Source: Hyparrhenia diplandra
Lineage: Eukaryota; Streptophyta; Magnoliopsida; Poales; Poaceae
Direction: 5' to 3'
Length of the DNA stretch: 64,000 bases
NCBI GenBank assembly: GCA_015847255.1
Contig: JADLZK010008424.1
Span: forward strand, 62,001 to 126,000
Shown piece by piece: positions 34,401-46,200 of this stretch. Each line of letters opens with the position of its first letter. The first letter of the stretch is position 1. A model generated the notes under the pieces. It had not been told where the DNA came from. It did no database searches and saw only the letters and a program-made list of their open reading frames with translations. The position numbers and the translations under genes were made by a program.

Positions 34401-37400
34401 CATCTTCACATAATAATGCATTGAACTCTCCTTTTTTCCGAGAACCCAAAGCCAAATGTGGGGCTTACTATTTATTTATAGTATTCATCTTCACATCACC
34501 ACATCCACAGCAGTCCTTACAACAAATATTATGCAGCTGAATCTAGAACCACAAAACTAATGGAGATATTGCTACAAACACTACTATCAGTAGTCACTCC
34601 TGACCCCCACCCCACGCGTCTTCACAAAACATAAGGTGTGGCTTGACTGGGTAGTCTCAACACTGAACTTTTAGAATTAATATCCCTTGTATTACAGAAA
34701 TCACAATTAAGATCGATACGATATGAAAGTGCTGAATCCAGTTATATTAAAATTATGTCATATGTGCAAATTCTTAGGTTAAATGATGATCAAAGATTTT
34801 GAAAATCAAATTGCAAAGTATGTGTGCCTTATAAAAAGAAATGGGAGAAACCACTCCTGAATTCAACTGTTTTGGCTTAATAACACAGCACCAGTGTACA
34901 AAAGCTAAAATTTTGGCATAAAACAATAATAATAACTCACCATTACCGAGGTCAAAACCTTTGTTCTTTGCAGCCTCTTCAATGATTAAACGGTTAGACT
35001 TTCTTAGCCAATCCTGAAGCCTATCCTGCAGATAACACCAACAAAAATATATGATTAAAAAAGCAACATTACAGGTTAAGAATCAAGTTTTGCACTTAAA
35101 GAATCACAGCTCAAGTATAAAACATTGAAAAAATGGCAAGCATCAAATAAACAGGGGGCAAGTCTGATAGTGAGGCAAAAGTGCCACATAATTATACATC
35201 ATTCAGCTTCATGTCTCCCTTCTCCAATCTTCATTTTCAATCACCTTAACCCATTTTTTTTTACCAAGTTGTCTTATTACAAATCTTAGTTAATGTAATA
35301 AGAGGATAAAAATATAAAGGAGACAAGGTGTACAGAAACATGAAAGAGATCACTTCAGTTGGTGAAGGTTCTACACCTTCACTGAGAGGCAGCTGGCTCA
35401 AGATGGCAAGGTATGTGGTAAAGGTGAGCACAAAATGCTAAATGTTTGGTTATCCTTGGTGCCTAAACTAACGGCGGGGCAATCGGCTCTAGGCAGTTTT
35501 ATAACAAAGGTAGTGTAACAAGAGTTTACAACTACCAACTATTCACTGGAACTTAGGAGATGTAGAAAAGGTGGGGACCAAAAAAAAAGGTGAAATGGTC
35601 ATTTAAAAGCTGTATTACTTTACAATGCAAGAATTTTTATTTTATTTATTATTTTTTTTTTTGGGGGGTGGTGGAGGGAGGGGGTTGATTTTTGCAGTGT
35701 CGCTGAGCGCGTTTTAGAGAAAAAAAATGAAAGGCACCAAAGGGATGAGCAACCTTCAGAAAAACTGTGATTAAGTGCCCAGGCAATAGAGCCTCCTGGT
35801 ATTGTAGTGCATCAGCATTGTCAGGTGACGAGTTTGATCTACCAGAGCATAAAGTTTCTGCAACATAAATCTAAACCCAGAAAATGAAATAAGAATCGCA
35901 TGATGAGAAGTTAAGAGGGAAAAAATGTTCACAAAAGATAATGTCATAAAATGGAAACTCACATCAATAGATTAAATTTATCATGGTTGTTTTCCAAATG
36001 CACAAAAATAAAGTCCTTTAGAACTGCTTCAGCAACCTAAACAATGTAGAACAGCCAAAGTGAAGAATGGTCCAAATTTCAATAGTACGTCAATGTAAAC
36101 ACAGAGGAAACATTAAACAGTACAGTTTCAGAGTCATCTTTTTTCAAATCCTTCCATCACAGATCGGAAGTACTGCCCTGCATTTGGAAGTTCAAAATCA
36201 ATGTCAGGGCATAACAGATCTTCAAGGCATCTTCAAACACAGAAAGAAAAAATAAGCTACAACATACCAATATGCACCAAACACTGAGTGCGAGTGAAAA
36301 GGGACAGATTTCTGACTTCATCAAGAACTATTTGTGCCCTTTCACCAATTAGTTCAGTACTGACAACTCCCCTTTCCTCTTCCATATTTATCACTGTAGC
36401 AGCAAGTCAAGCTTGTAAAGATTTCCGTCACTTGCATCAATAAGGGCCTGTCATTGGTAATTCATCATCAAGTAAATGCAATGCTGAAGCTACATTAACA
36501 ATACATCAATACTTTAAATCTAAACTAAAATATTGCAAAGATAGAAGCATAATGATTTGCATAATATGAGACGTGTCATGTCACACACAACTCCACAAAG
36601 TGCATGATACCTACTTCAATGGGAAGAAAATGAGTCTAACAGAAGATGAGGATAGAGATAGAAACACACTAAATTACATAAATAATTTCTATTAATCAAG
36701 CAGATTGATAACCTTTGAACACAGGACAAAACAAGTTTGTGGATTGTATATTTGGTTAAAACAAAGGTCAACAGCAATGGAATGCATCAACAGAGAACCC
36801 AATGCCTATTTGTTGATTATACAATGCACACCGAGGATACAACATTAGCAGGGTGCATCTGATGAAAAGGTAGTCAATGCTACAAGGCTTTTATAAAAAA
36901 GAACTCGACCACAGGGGGGGTGCCGCCCCCTGGACATTACAAAAACTGTACCAGGATTCAAACATGGACCAGCAAGGGGAGACCCCAAGCACACTGCTCT
37001 AACCGTATAACTAGTGATAAGCTAGTATGCTACATAGCTTTTTGAGTTTATCCATGCAGCACATGTCAATATGTCATTGCACACACAATGCTCAATAAAT
37101 GTTTATGGACCATATTGCTGCTATGAAATGATAAGCATTCTTAAGGAAATGGCAATTGATTATACCTTGAGAACAATCCCAACAGGAAGCAAAAAACTCT
37201 CTGCCACCCAACCTATTCAACACACATTCAAAAGGTCAATTTGATCCAAAGGAGTTACTCATTGTTCACTCACTGTTTACCAGCACAGAACTTACCAAAA
37301 CCCAAGCCTTGCACTTCCATTTTGGAGGTAATACAACTTTATTGTCACACTGGACTGGTCACGTTGGACACATCTGTCAAATGATAAAAAAAAAAAAAAA

Positions 37401-40400
37401 AGAGTTAACAAAACACACAACATTAGCTTTGATGTTAAAGTCATAACTAGTAGTCGATGCTGAAAATAGAAATATTTGATGTTTTACAGAGGTTCTTAAC
37501 AACAAGATTAACTTTTGACAAACAGTTTAGTTTCCAACTGCAGGTACATTTAAAAGAACAGGAAAGCTCAGTCAAACAAGATTCTTTGAGAATAAGAAAA
37601 TATAGAGGAAAAGGGAAATGCCTCAGTCACTAATAACAAGATATTGCCCAATGGTGTCTCCTCCTGTGCAGCACTTGTGTATGTGAGTAACTCAAAAAAA
37701 TACTAGACAAGGGAAGGATCTGGTTTCACAACTATTCAAATCTGGTCACTGTGAAAATGTTTCTTTAATTTTACCTAGTTTTCATATGCATTATCTTGTA
37801 ATATTGCAGCACAACTTGTCTTTTAGAAATACAAATAGTTTCTTTATTTGCCTGTATTAACTAAAATATATTTCAAATTAGCAAAAAAAAAAAAGTTATT
37901 CTGGCTAATTATCTTTTGTTAGGTACACATTCAGCATTCACAAAACTTAAAAGGATTTGAAGACACAATCAAATTGGACAGCAAATATAAGTAGGAACTA
38001 TGTGAAAACATGAAGTGAACTTGGAGTTGGAGTCAAAATAGGGATTGCTTCACTGCAACTGAATATTGCTTGAATGACAAAATAAGCTACGCCCCAAGAT
38101 TAAACTATATATGATATTCAAATAATATGCCTCATCTGTTATTGTGCTACCTTATGACCACTGCTTTGTCAGTGTATCCAGAACCACGTTTCACAAAAAG
38201 AACTGCGGCGCCAATCCCATAGGCTGAAAAAAAAAACTCATCATCAGAATGATGATATATATAGTTCAAAATAGTGGCCTTGTGAATTATAAAATAACGC
38301 TCCAAGCAAAGCCAAATCTGTCTTACATAGTTACGCTTTTGTAAAATAAGAATACGCACAAGTCTCTCCATCCCTCCACATATGAAGTACCTAAAAAGAA
38401 TTTCAAAATGTGTGAGAATTATTCCAGTAACATATGGAACATTGTCAACAAAGTAGGCCACAAACTACAGTGGAAGTATGACAAGTCATGACACACTTTG
38501 AAGTATTGTATAGCACAAAAATGAGAACACAAGGGAAAGTGGACAAAATAAGGTTCACACACAATTAGAATTCAAAATTTACATTTAGCAATACAGTAAG
38601 TTCAAAAAAAAAAATACCACATTTGCACTGTGCACCTTTTGGGTCAGCCCGAATAAATGGATCAAAAACTATATTGTTTTTTATCAAAAAAGTGTGACAA
38701 TCCATATCAAATATGGTATAGTTCACACTTTCAGTTCAGTGTATTGCCTTTGCAAGAAACACAAAGACAGACAAGAACATGATAGATAATAATATTTCAT
38801 TACTTTGAAAAGTCCAAAAGCAATTAAAGTATTTTTCCCTAACTTTACAAAGTAGTCCTTTTTCCCAGGGATAAGTTCAGAGCTCAATGCAGCAAATATG
38901 GTAATAAATTCCATCATCCACATATGCAAAAGAACAAGAAAAAAAAGGAAGTGTGATCCTAATGAGAATAACAAAAGTACGATAGTCTCCTAATGAGAAT
39001 CACAAAAGTATGATAGTCTCAAAATTAACAAGTTAAGAAGATAAATACAGTGGAAGAGTTACTGATAATTGTTGTCCACTATTTCCCCATACAAAGTACT
39101 CAAACAGTATTAGAACATTAAGAAATGACAGCACCAAGGTCAACTGAATGCAAATGAAACATACTTACTCCCCGCCCATTTCAGTTGCCTCTTCACCATG
39201 AAAACTAATTTATGGGGATCAGCACCTCTCAGATGACACAGTTTTGACTGGATTTGCAATAGCATAAAGTCAGGGAGATAATCAATTGTTATATGCAAGG
39301 ATGAACCAGAATAACTTGTGAGTCATTACTACATATGATGGCCTGGAGGCCTAGAGTGGAGTGAGAAGAGAACTGCAAATTCCTTTGTAGCTTCCTATAG
39401 AACTGAGAAACCATCTTAAAAGAACAAGAAACAATAGAAGTCCCTACCCCCACTGTCATCCACTCAATAAAGAAAATTCACTTATCAATACCACTTTTAC
39501 AAGTAGAGGTCTTTTCGTTGTCCCTTGCTTTGAGTTGGAATTTAGAAACCATGCTATCATTCAATATTTCGGAAAGACAGTGATATATGCAACTGTCTTT
39601 CTATCATTCAATATTTCCACGGAAAGACAGTGATATTGATACGGGCGCCGGCGGTGAGGTGAGCGGAGAGGTGAGTGAGCAGCAGGCTAGATTGAGAATT
39701 GGAACCCAGAGGGTAACGAGGAATTCCAGCGGTGGGTTCGTCGTCGGTGGACGCGGCTGAATCGCACGGCACCACCGTCAAAGAGAAACCCCACCCTGGT
39801 CTACAGAGAGTTTATTACTTCTTCGATAATCCCTAAGTACAATAAACTGGCCCCTTTATAGTCCAGGAGCTGACCTCTCAACCAAAACCAATCTAATCTC
39901 CTAAAATCTCTCCCTATATGGTTTCCTTTAACAAAACCAACTAAGTCTCCCCTACGTGGCCTTCCTTGGCCAGTGCCTTCTTTGACTGCGCCTATAGTAT
40001 TGGTGTAGGAAAGAGTCCACACAACAGATATATGCAACTGTCTTTCATAAGAATTCCAAGAATCAAAATACATCCAGACAATATTTATTTGATTCAATGT
40101 CCCATACAAGCACCAGACAAAGAACAATGCATATATTGATCTTATTTCAAACAAGGAGATTGAAAAGCCTTGTTGTTTTGCATTACAATACAGCAAAATG
40201 TCCATAGTCATGTGGATAATTGAAACATAATAGTTTTTTTTTTTTTTTTGTTGAGAATCCTTGATATAAAATGCTGTCAGGTACTACGCCCCCCTCTCAA
40301 CACTTTACATTTTGACATTAACCCCCAGGCATTTGGACCATCAAAAACAAATAAATGTTGGAGCAAGCTCCTGCACCTGCGAAAGCAGAATTGAAGTTTG

Positions 40401-41798
40401 GGATGTGTCCAACTTATATGTAATTTTGATATCCTTATAAATAAGGGGTGAATGAATGCTAAGATTTGACTCAAAAACCACTTCTATAATGATATAGTTT
40501 TACTAGGTTCTATAATAATAAATTACAACCTAAGAAAACGGTCAAAGATTAGTTATGAAGACATCACAAAATGTTCAAAACAGCACCCTTATGTGCCTAA
40601 ATGGATCAATCACTAAGATGGCAGCAAATGACAACCAAAGGGCTAAACTAAAAACTCAATTATTAGCCTAGCTTCTACACCTACAAACTCGACCAAAAGC
40701 ATAGCATCACAAATTATTTTAAGCATAGAGTCTGCAAGAGTAGAAAGGGAAGGTAACAACCATCAACATAATAGGCAAATGGCCAAAATTGAAGGTATGT
40801 CTGATTTGTGCCCCTTCATTATACTGGAAGCAGACATCGACTTTTAAATTCCCGTGATATGTAATTTTGATTGCCTGCACTGCTCCAACCAAAAGAAAAT
40901 GAGGAAGGATCAGACTAGAAAATACCTGTCTAAATGTTTGAAGAGATGGCAAGTAAAAAGGTAACAAAGAAGTATGTTTCTGGTAAAACAGAAAAATATA
41001 AATTTCCGATGTCTAAAATAATTCTATTAAAGAACATGACAAACCTCCTGCGGGTAGAGGGGTTGTACACCCAATGAATCCTTCTTCGGCGCTGAAACTT
41101 GACCCTTCTCCAGGATTAGTAAACATAATAGTTAAGAGGAACAGAAGAAAGAAAACAAAAAGGAAAAAGGAATCTGTTTCATGAAAGTTTTGTCGCGATA
41201 ACATTCCTTGCAAACTGTACTCAAGTGCTGTTTGGTCTCAATGCAATACAGTATCTTCACCCAGAAAAGGTCAAACAAAAATCTAGTAAGTGGCTAAGTG
41301 CTTCAGTAGTTTTACACTGTTTAACTTATAAAAAAAATACAGACCATTTTAATTTCACTTGGACATGAACCATTTCACGGTAAATTAGCAATAGGCAATA
41401 GCAACCAAATAAATAGGTAAAACTGCAATCCACTGCTGTGTAGTGCTATGTCTACTGACTACTAATAGCAACTTAAATTGAGATACTGTTAGCTCTCAAA
41501 CACTTGCAGCAACTGCCAAAAACATCAAACTTCACATGATATCTGCACTGACGAGCAACACACTTGCACGCCCAAATATATATATATAAAAAAAAAAAGC
41601 ATGAAGGATATTTTTCAGCCTGTTGTTGGAGTTGGGGTCCTTGATCACCATGGGGCGAATGGATTCAATCATCTCATCGAGCCCCTTGTCGAGGAAGTAA
41701 TCAAAGGATTCCACGTGCGGCCGGAATAGCTCCCGCAACGCCGAGTAGTCGCCTTCCTTGGCCACCGCCGGCGACGGCGACTTATTCGCCTTGCTCAT
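25499..41798 (-). CDS. NRPA2: DNA-directed RNA polymerase I second-largest subunit (RPA2), about 27 exons
   Basis: Exons (minus), 5' to 3': about 41629-41798, 41045-~41100, 40761-40874, 39169-39247, 38327-38390, 38151-38223, 37296-37373, 37166-37212, 36268-36447, 36124-36177, 35963-36036, 35754-35870, 34941-35025, 31784-31896, 31406-31534, 31250-31329, 30762-31003, 30493-30656, 30253-30417, 30088-30164, 29232-29335, 29078-29153, 27985-28107, 27755-27898, 27290-27502, 26516-26761, 25499-25937; about 1,170 residues, normal for RPA135. Signatures: HLPIMLMSKLCHLRGADP, SWGFLCPVHTPDGEPCGLL, YDMEDAMILNKSAVDRGMF, the active-site wall NPIIGDKFSSRHGQKG, and near the C terminus a zinc ribbon (CSLC ... 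CQAC). It forms the Pol I catalytic core with RPA1 and transcribes 35S rDNA in the nucleolus. Phases match at the junctions; one donor is GC (29076-29077). The exon 1/2 junction is unresolved. Eleven frameshifts, mostly in homopolymers (see findings). Confidence 0.92.
26036..26352. repeat. Tourist-like MITE between two copies of a short direct repeat
   Basis: The MITE (about 26105-26293) starts GGCCCTGTTTGG and ends CCAAACACCACCC; it is rich in GACTAAA/TAGTCC words, a Tourist/Harbinger feature. The flanks are direct copies: TCAGGTACAATTATTGGGCTT at 26037 and TCAGGTACAGTTATTGGGCTT at 26305, each followed by TTTTCCATGG. Lies in the last intron of NRPA2. Confidence 0.7.
32392..34000 (+). mobile_element. 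Short two-LTR element without coding capacity (intronic)
   Basis: Two direct repeats of about 130 bases lie at about 32392-32520 and 33869-33998. Both start TGTTA(C/A)GG and share CAAGGGTATTAGTGTAATCT, CTAGTCTA and TATCCAATTCAGTC. The 1.35 kb between them has short open stretches but no gag or pol motif. Size and TGTTA ends fit a non-autonomous Copia-like element. It sits in the 3-kb intron 31897-34940 of NRPA2. I did not find a clean target duplication. Confidence 0.6.
36893..37028 (-). mobile_element. tRNA-derived SINE in an NRPA2 intron
   Basis: On the minus strand, TTATACGGTTAGAGCAGTG resembles a Pol III A-box region and GTTTGAATCC a B box, about 45 bases apart. The 3' part ends in a T-rich tail (GAGTTCTTTTTTATAAA). 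Flanks are a 14-base imperfect direct repeat: GCTACAAGGCTTTT at 36879-36892 and GCTACATAGCTTTT at 37029-37042 (two mismatches), as expected for a target duplication. Confidence 0.7.
38957..39018. repeat. Tandem duplication of about 32 bases
   Basis: CCTAATGAGAATAACAAAAG and CCTAATGAGAATCACAAAAG, each followed by TA(C/T)GATAGTCTC, stand head to tail in an NRPA2 intron. Confidence 0.8.
39637..40026 (-). mobile_element. Solo LTR with GATAT target duplication
   Basis: A 390-base insertion starting TGATACGGGC and ending CACAACA (TG..CA), flanked by GATAT at 39632-39636 and 40027-40031. On the minus strand it starts TGTTGTGTGG and has a TATA box (GACTATAAAGGGG, about 39854-39866) and an AATAAA (about 39812), so the LTR points the same way as NRPA2. 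It interrupts the second copy of a local tandem duplication (CTATCATTCAATATTTC at 39555 and 39601). Confidence 0.85.
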
Positions 41799-42220
41799 GG
41801 CCGGAGAGATGGCTGAGATCCCGGAAAGGGCTCCTGTGCTGCAGCGGCGGCGCTTGTTTCCGGCGGGAAGGGTAAAACCCTAGAGGGGGGAGGCGGCGGC
41901 GGAGGAGGGGGTTTAAGGCTGCAGAGTGAGAAAAGAATCCCGACCCCCGGCAGTTTTTGAATAACACCCGGCGACAGCGGTTGAAGGCGGGGGAGGCGGC
42001 GACGCGGTTGAAGGCGGGGAGGCGCGGCTGGGAACGGGAAATCGAACGATGGCTGGGGACCGACCGTGAACTTAGGGTTGGGTGTTGGGCTGTCGGCCCT
42101 TTACCCTGGCCAATGTAAAGTTTACAGTATCGCTTCGCTTCTTCATTTTGTTAGACAAGCCCACCTCTTTCCAACTGGGCCGCAGGTCCTGGTGTCCTTG
42201 CTACCCAGCCCAACAATTAT
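41799..42220 (-). promoter_or_regulatory. NRPA2 promoter region: telo-box and site II motifs
   Basis: Upstream of the NRPA2 start on the minus strand: telo-box-type AACCCTAA at 42072-42079 and CTAGGGTTT (reverse telo-box) at 41875-41883; TGGGCY-type motifs at 42086-42091, 42158-42163, 42176-42181 and 42207-42212 on either strand. Telo-box plus site II is the established promoter pair of plant ribosome-biogenesis genes. Motif positions are seen; their function here is inferred. Confidence 0.6.
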
Positions 42221-44318
42221 ATCCTTTCTTTTTTTTTTTTTTTTTTTCTGAAAACACGCATGCACGGACTCTCACTTAACACAAGGGCAAAAAGACGATT
42301 ACATTCCTCTCACCCCTTTTTAACAAAAAAAAAAAAAAAAACTTTTTTACAACAAAGAATGTGTTTGTTTTCCTTTGTACAACCACTCTACAACAAACCA
42401 ATCAGACGTTCATGTTACACCAATCCCATATACCCCACCATAAAATGATCTTCAAATGCCATCATCGATTAGCACGTCAAAACGCAAAGGAAAATCAAAC
42501 AGCCTGTATGTCTGTTTCTGTTTCTGATCATCTACCTACCTGTACTTGCCAGAGGAGCCCCCTTGCATTCTCATTTTGCAAAAGGGTTCCCATCAGAAGA
42601 TGGCAGCCGCAGAGGTGTTCTTGCCAGTGCCACGAAACAAAGCAGCATGCGCGCGTCAGTGATGCATCATCACGACGCCTTGTGTGCAGAGGCAATACGT
42701 TGAGCATCTCCCGTGCATTGCCCGCTGCACATGCGAGACAGGGCTTCAGGGCAAGAATGGCACTTGACGGTTAGGGAGGAAGCAAAAAGCGTTCGAGGAG
42801 AAGCGAGAGGTCAGGCGCAGGCGCAGCTAATGTACCAGAGATCGCCGGCACAAGCTTGTTGCGCCTGACCGCGCAGGTGGAGAGGCGAGCCACGCCGCCG
42901 CTGCTCTGTAATGTGGGGTGTGGAGAGAGATGGGCAAATAAAGGTCGTCGGGTGATACAAGCCGGCCAGGGAGGCACTTTATGAACCCAAAAACATAAAA
43001 TGAGCTCAGACGTCGGAAACTCACACAAAACTTCTCTCGAAAACATCATAAATTTTGAAAACGGTGGCAGATGATCGAAATACCCTGTTCAACAATTACC
43101 CATCATTCAGATGACTTTAGAACTAGAAGACTCGAGGATGATCGAAACTGAACTCAATGCATCATGTTATGCATGATATGGAGCCCTACACTCTTTCCAC
43201 TACTCTGTAACACTTCAAAGTTCATCCTGCATTCTAATATGTAGTAATGTTTTAAATGGTTCTGAAGGGCATTTCTTCTTCAGTAAGGGACAGTATCCTA
43301 AAGAAACAGAAATGCCTTTGAGAAATGGAAGTGAAGTGTAAAAAAACAATATTAACGAAGTAGCATCAATATCAAATTGAATTAAACGTTGCTAGCAGTA
43401 GAGGTGATGCCTTATCTAGCTTAGCTTGCAGAAGAACACATCAGCATCCATGAGCTCACATGACCCAAAGCAAAAGGCTCAAGAAGACGTCTAGGATTTT
43501 TAAGCTAAAAAACAAAAGCATCCTAACCACATTTGCATCCTGGGATGTGAAATATGGAGAACATCAGCAGCTAACATGTGATGAACAGTTTATAGATACA
43601 TCGCACCACAGCAATCAGCCACATCGTTACTTGCAAGGTTACTACTGGTAAACATCAATCAAGCTGGAGCTTGGCCAAATAGAACCCAACCCAAGTACTG
43701 TTAAGCCTACAAATGCATGCATCAAAACCACGCAATCAACCTACACAATAAAGCGCTGATGGATACATACATCACAAGTAGATAAGCCCAACCAATAGCA
43801 TTGCACGGTCAACTCAATGTTTTTACAGATACCATTCATGGATCGATCCATGGTCAGATAATGTAGTGTTCAGTGTATTTCACAGGATGAAGAGGCTGTA
43901 CAGGAAACCAAACACCTCAAAATTGGCCCTAGGGAGCCATGGCCAGGTTTGTGCAGGCAACTAAACACACTGATTTCCGCGAAAAATTGCATCCATACTA
44001 CCTGAGGCTCTGATGATCAGTCACGTTCTTGTCATGTGGGCTTTAGGCATTATGGCGGTGGAAAGAGCCATCAAGGTCTCCATTTGAATTTGTATCCTCT
44101 CCTGTTCATATATTAAAGATTTCATCATCCAATTTCAGTTCAGTAGTACCAGTAAAGTAAAATGTTTACCTCATTTTAACGGTTCCTGCATTTTCTTCGC
44201 TCTCCACGCACCCTTGAATAGTCGTCCGATGAAGAACATGTTCTACTCAAACAGTATATTACGTCAAATAGTAACCCGGCAACAATCTCAAACAATAAAA
44301 AGGAAGAAGGTTAGCATG
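42221..44318. other. Intergenic, no recognised gene
   Basis: Contains a T tract at 42230-42247 and an A tract near 42327-42342. Both strands show only short unrelated open stretches. 42640-43000 is moderately GC-rich without a family I know. Confidence 0.4.
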
Positions 44319-44535
44319 ATCATACCTTCTGGGGAAAGTAAGTCGGTAACCTGCTGGCCGGTCGAGAGCCCGTCATAGTTGTTAGAAGGAACATATTGTG
44401 TTCATCTTGCCCATTACTATATCCATAATGATCATAGATTGGATCACTGCCTTCAAAGATGTTACCTAAATCTTCCTCGATCTCGCTGTCACCTTCATAG
44501 GAATCATACTTTGGGAGCATCTCTTCAAAGATGTT
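44160..44535 (-). other. Two candidate orphan exons of an unknown acidic protein
   Basis: 44329-44520 on the minus strand reads MLPKYDSYEGDSEIEEDLGN then IFEGSDPIYDHYGYSNGQDE and ends PTYFPQK at a good GT donor (AAG|GTATGATC). A second possible exon at about 44180-44245 follows an AG acceptor (GAGTAG) and ends at TAAAATGAG|GTAAAC. Asp/Glu-rich with a repeated NIFE word. The frame continues upstream until the LTR-like sequence at 44536. It could be a gene fragment or part of a retrotransposon; no function is proposed. Confidence 0.3.
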
Positions 44536-44940
44536 ATGTTACAGGAGTCAAGGGCCTCTTGGGCCTTAGCCCATTAGGGTTAATTGGTAGCTTCCTTAGG
44601 GGGCAAGTCAACCCTCTCTATATAATGAGATGGATGTATCAATGCAATCTAGCAAGAGATTAAGAAAGAAATCCCTTCTCTCTTGCGGCTGGTGAGCCCC
44701 CAGCGGCGGCGTTCTATTGTTCAGCCCCAAACCCTAGCACCCCCGCCCGGTTTGTAGGGGCTTTTGATTGACGTTTGGCATAGAATGCTGGCGAAGGCAG
44801 ATAAAGTGATGTAGCCGCCCAGTCCTCTTCCTCCTCGATCCCCCTGACCCATCCCGTCCATAACATACGGTATCGGAGATTGCCGGTTTCGATCCAATCC
44901 ATGGCTTCTGGCCGGGAGCATCCCGGTTAAACACTACGGG
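44536..44940 (+). mobile_element. Copia-like LTR with primer site and start of gag, truncated
   Basis: TGTTACAGGAGTCAAGG opens an LTR-like stretch with a TATA-like TCTATATAATGAG at about 44616-44629. ACGGTATCGGAGATT at 44867-44881 resembles the initiator-Met primer site TGGTATCAGAGC, and ATGGCTTCTGG follows at 44901 as a gag start would. A stop appears soon after. No second LTR was found. Confidence 0.5.
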
Positions 44941-46200
44941 GCATCCCTTTTGATTTGCGGGAACGCATCTTAGAAATGACAGAAAGCACTTTGTTCGCGC
45001 GGCAGAATATCGCGCCCCAAACGGGTCGGATTTCTACTGGCGGCGGCGGGCTACAAGAGATGGAACACGCCAACACATGGTAGCAGGCGGAGCGCAACAT
45101 CGTGCTTAGCCATGAGCGAACAAGCAGTTGGCGGTGGCTCTCCTCGCCATGAACGTATTTGGACACCATGAGGCACGACGCGCAAACAACCGGGTCTTCT
45201 TCCGGGGCGCCCTCGCCCACAGAAAAATAGATAAAAACCGCCTTCCCGACCGCCTTATTGTTGGCGATCGGCCGGCCGTCTGAGAGTGCAGTGCGGCTGG
45301 TACGGCACAATAAAAAAAGGAAGATTGTCGTTCCAGTTAGACGAGCACCCAACGGTGCCGACGTTCAAGGGCGCGACAACCATCCGCTCCACCGCTACCG
45401 GGTTCCAATGATCCATGGGATTATTTCGTCAAAATTCTAGGGCCGGGAAATTGCATTATTTCAACAAAACCGCACCGCCCGACCATAGAGAGCCATTGGT
45501 CGGTAAACCGGTACCTTCCAAAGGAATGGTTGCACGCCTCGCAACAAAAGTCAGATGTTAAAGTATAAGCCGCACCGCATCACACGTGTAGCCGCACGGG
45601 CGCCGCCTTCGTGTGAGACGCCACTTGACTCCTAAGATGCGAGGCGGTCTAGGGTACGGAGTATACAATTTGCAATTCGCAACACGCGGGCTCAACTAAC
45701 TCAGCGCGCCGGCCGCAAAGAGATGCGCCGTTTAATGCTTAATCCCCACGCAGGCGAAGGCAGCTTTAATGGTAGTCGACCTTGGCGCGGCGGCGCAGCC
45801 TTGCCCCATCGGGCGACCACCAACAGCGGAATTTTCCCGGCCGTTGTTGTCTTCATCTTGGCGAAGATGGTGATGTTTCCATGGTCGGTGAGCTCCAACT
45901 ACGTGGCAGCGGCGGTTTCCTCTTGGTCACGGTGAGGGCGCCCTCGCCTAAGCGCTACCGCGTTCCACTACCCGACCCACCGCGAGGACGTCTCGTTGGT
46001 ATTTGTTGCGGCTAGTCGAGGCCACCGTTCTAGTGCAACCCTCTCGTTTCGATGGTCTCCATGGGATCGGTGGCTACACGCGTCGCGAGGTCGGCCGAAG
46101 CGGAAGTTGTCCGCCTTATCTTCCGAGTCAAAAATAAAGAGTCCTAGTTCATTTCGGGTTGAGAATAATGAAATAAGCCGAGATGTAAAAGGCTTGTTTT
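44941..46200. other. GC-rich degraded sequence, probably transposon remnant
   Basis: No protein family recognised on either strand. Short words recur (GGGCGCCCTCGCC near 45208 and 45939; CGCTACCG then GTTCC near 45393 and 45952), which suggests an internally rearranged repeat. Base composition contrasts with the AT-rich DNA on the right. Confidence 0.35.

Noticed and set aside
25499..41798. Reading NRPA2 as several smaller genes or as a pseudogene
   Set aside because: Exon order, phases and total length match one complete Pol I subunit 2; the breaks are small indels of the same kind as in all other genes here.
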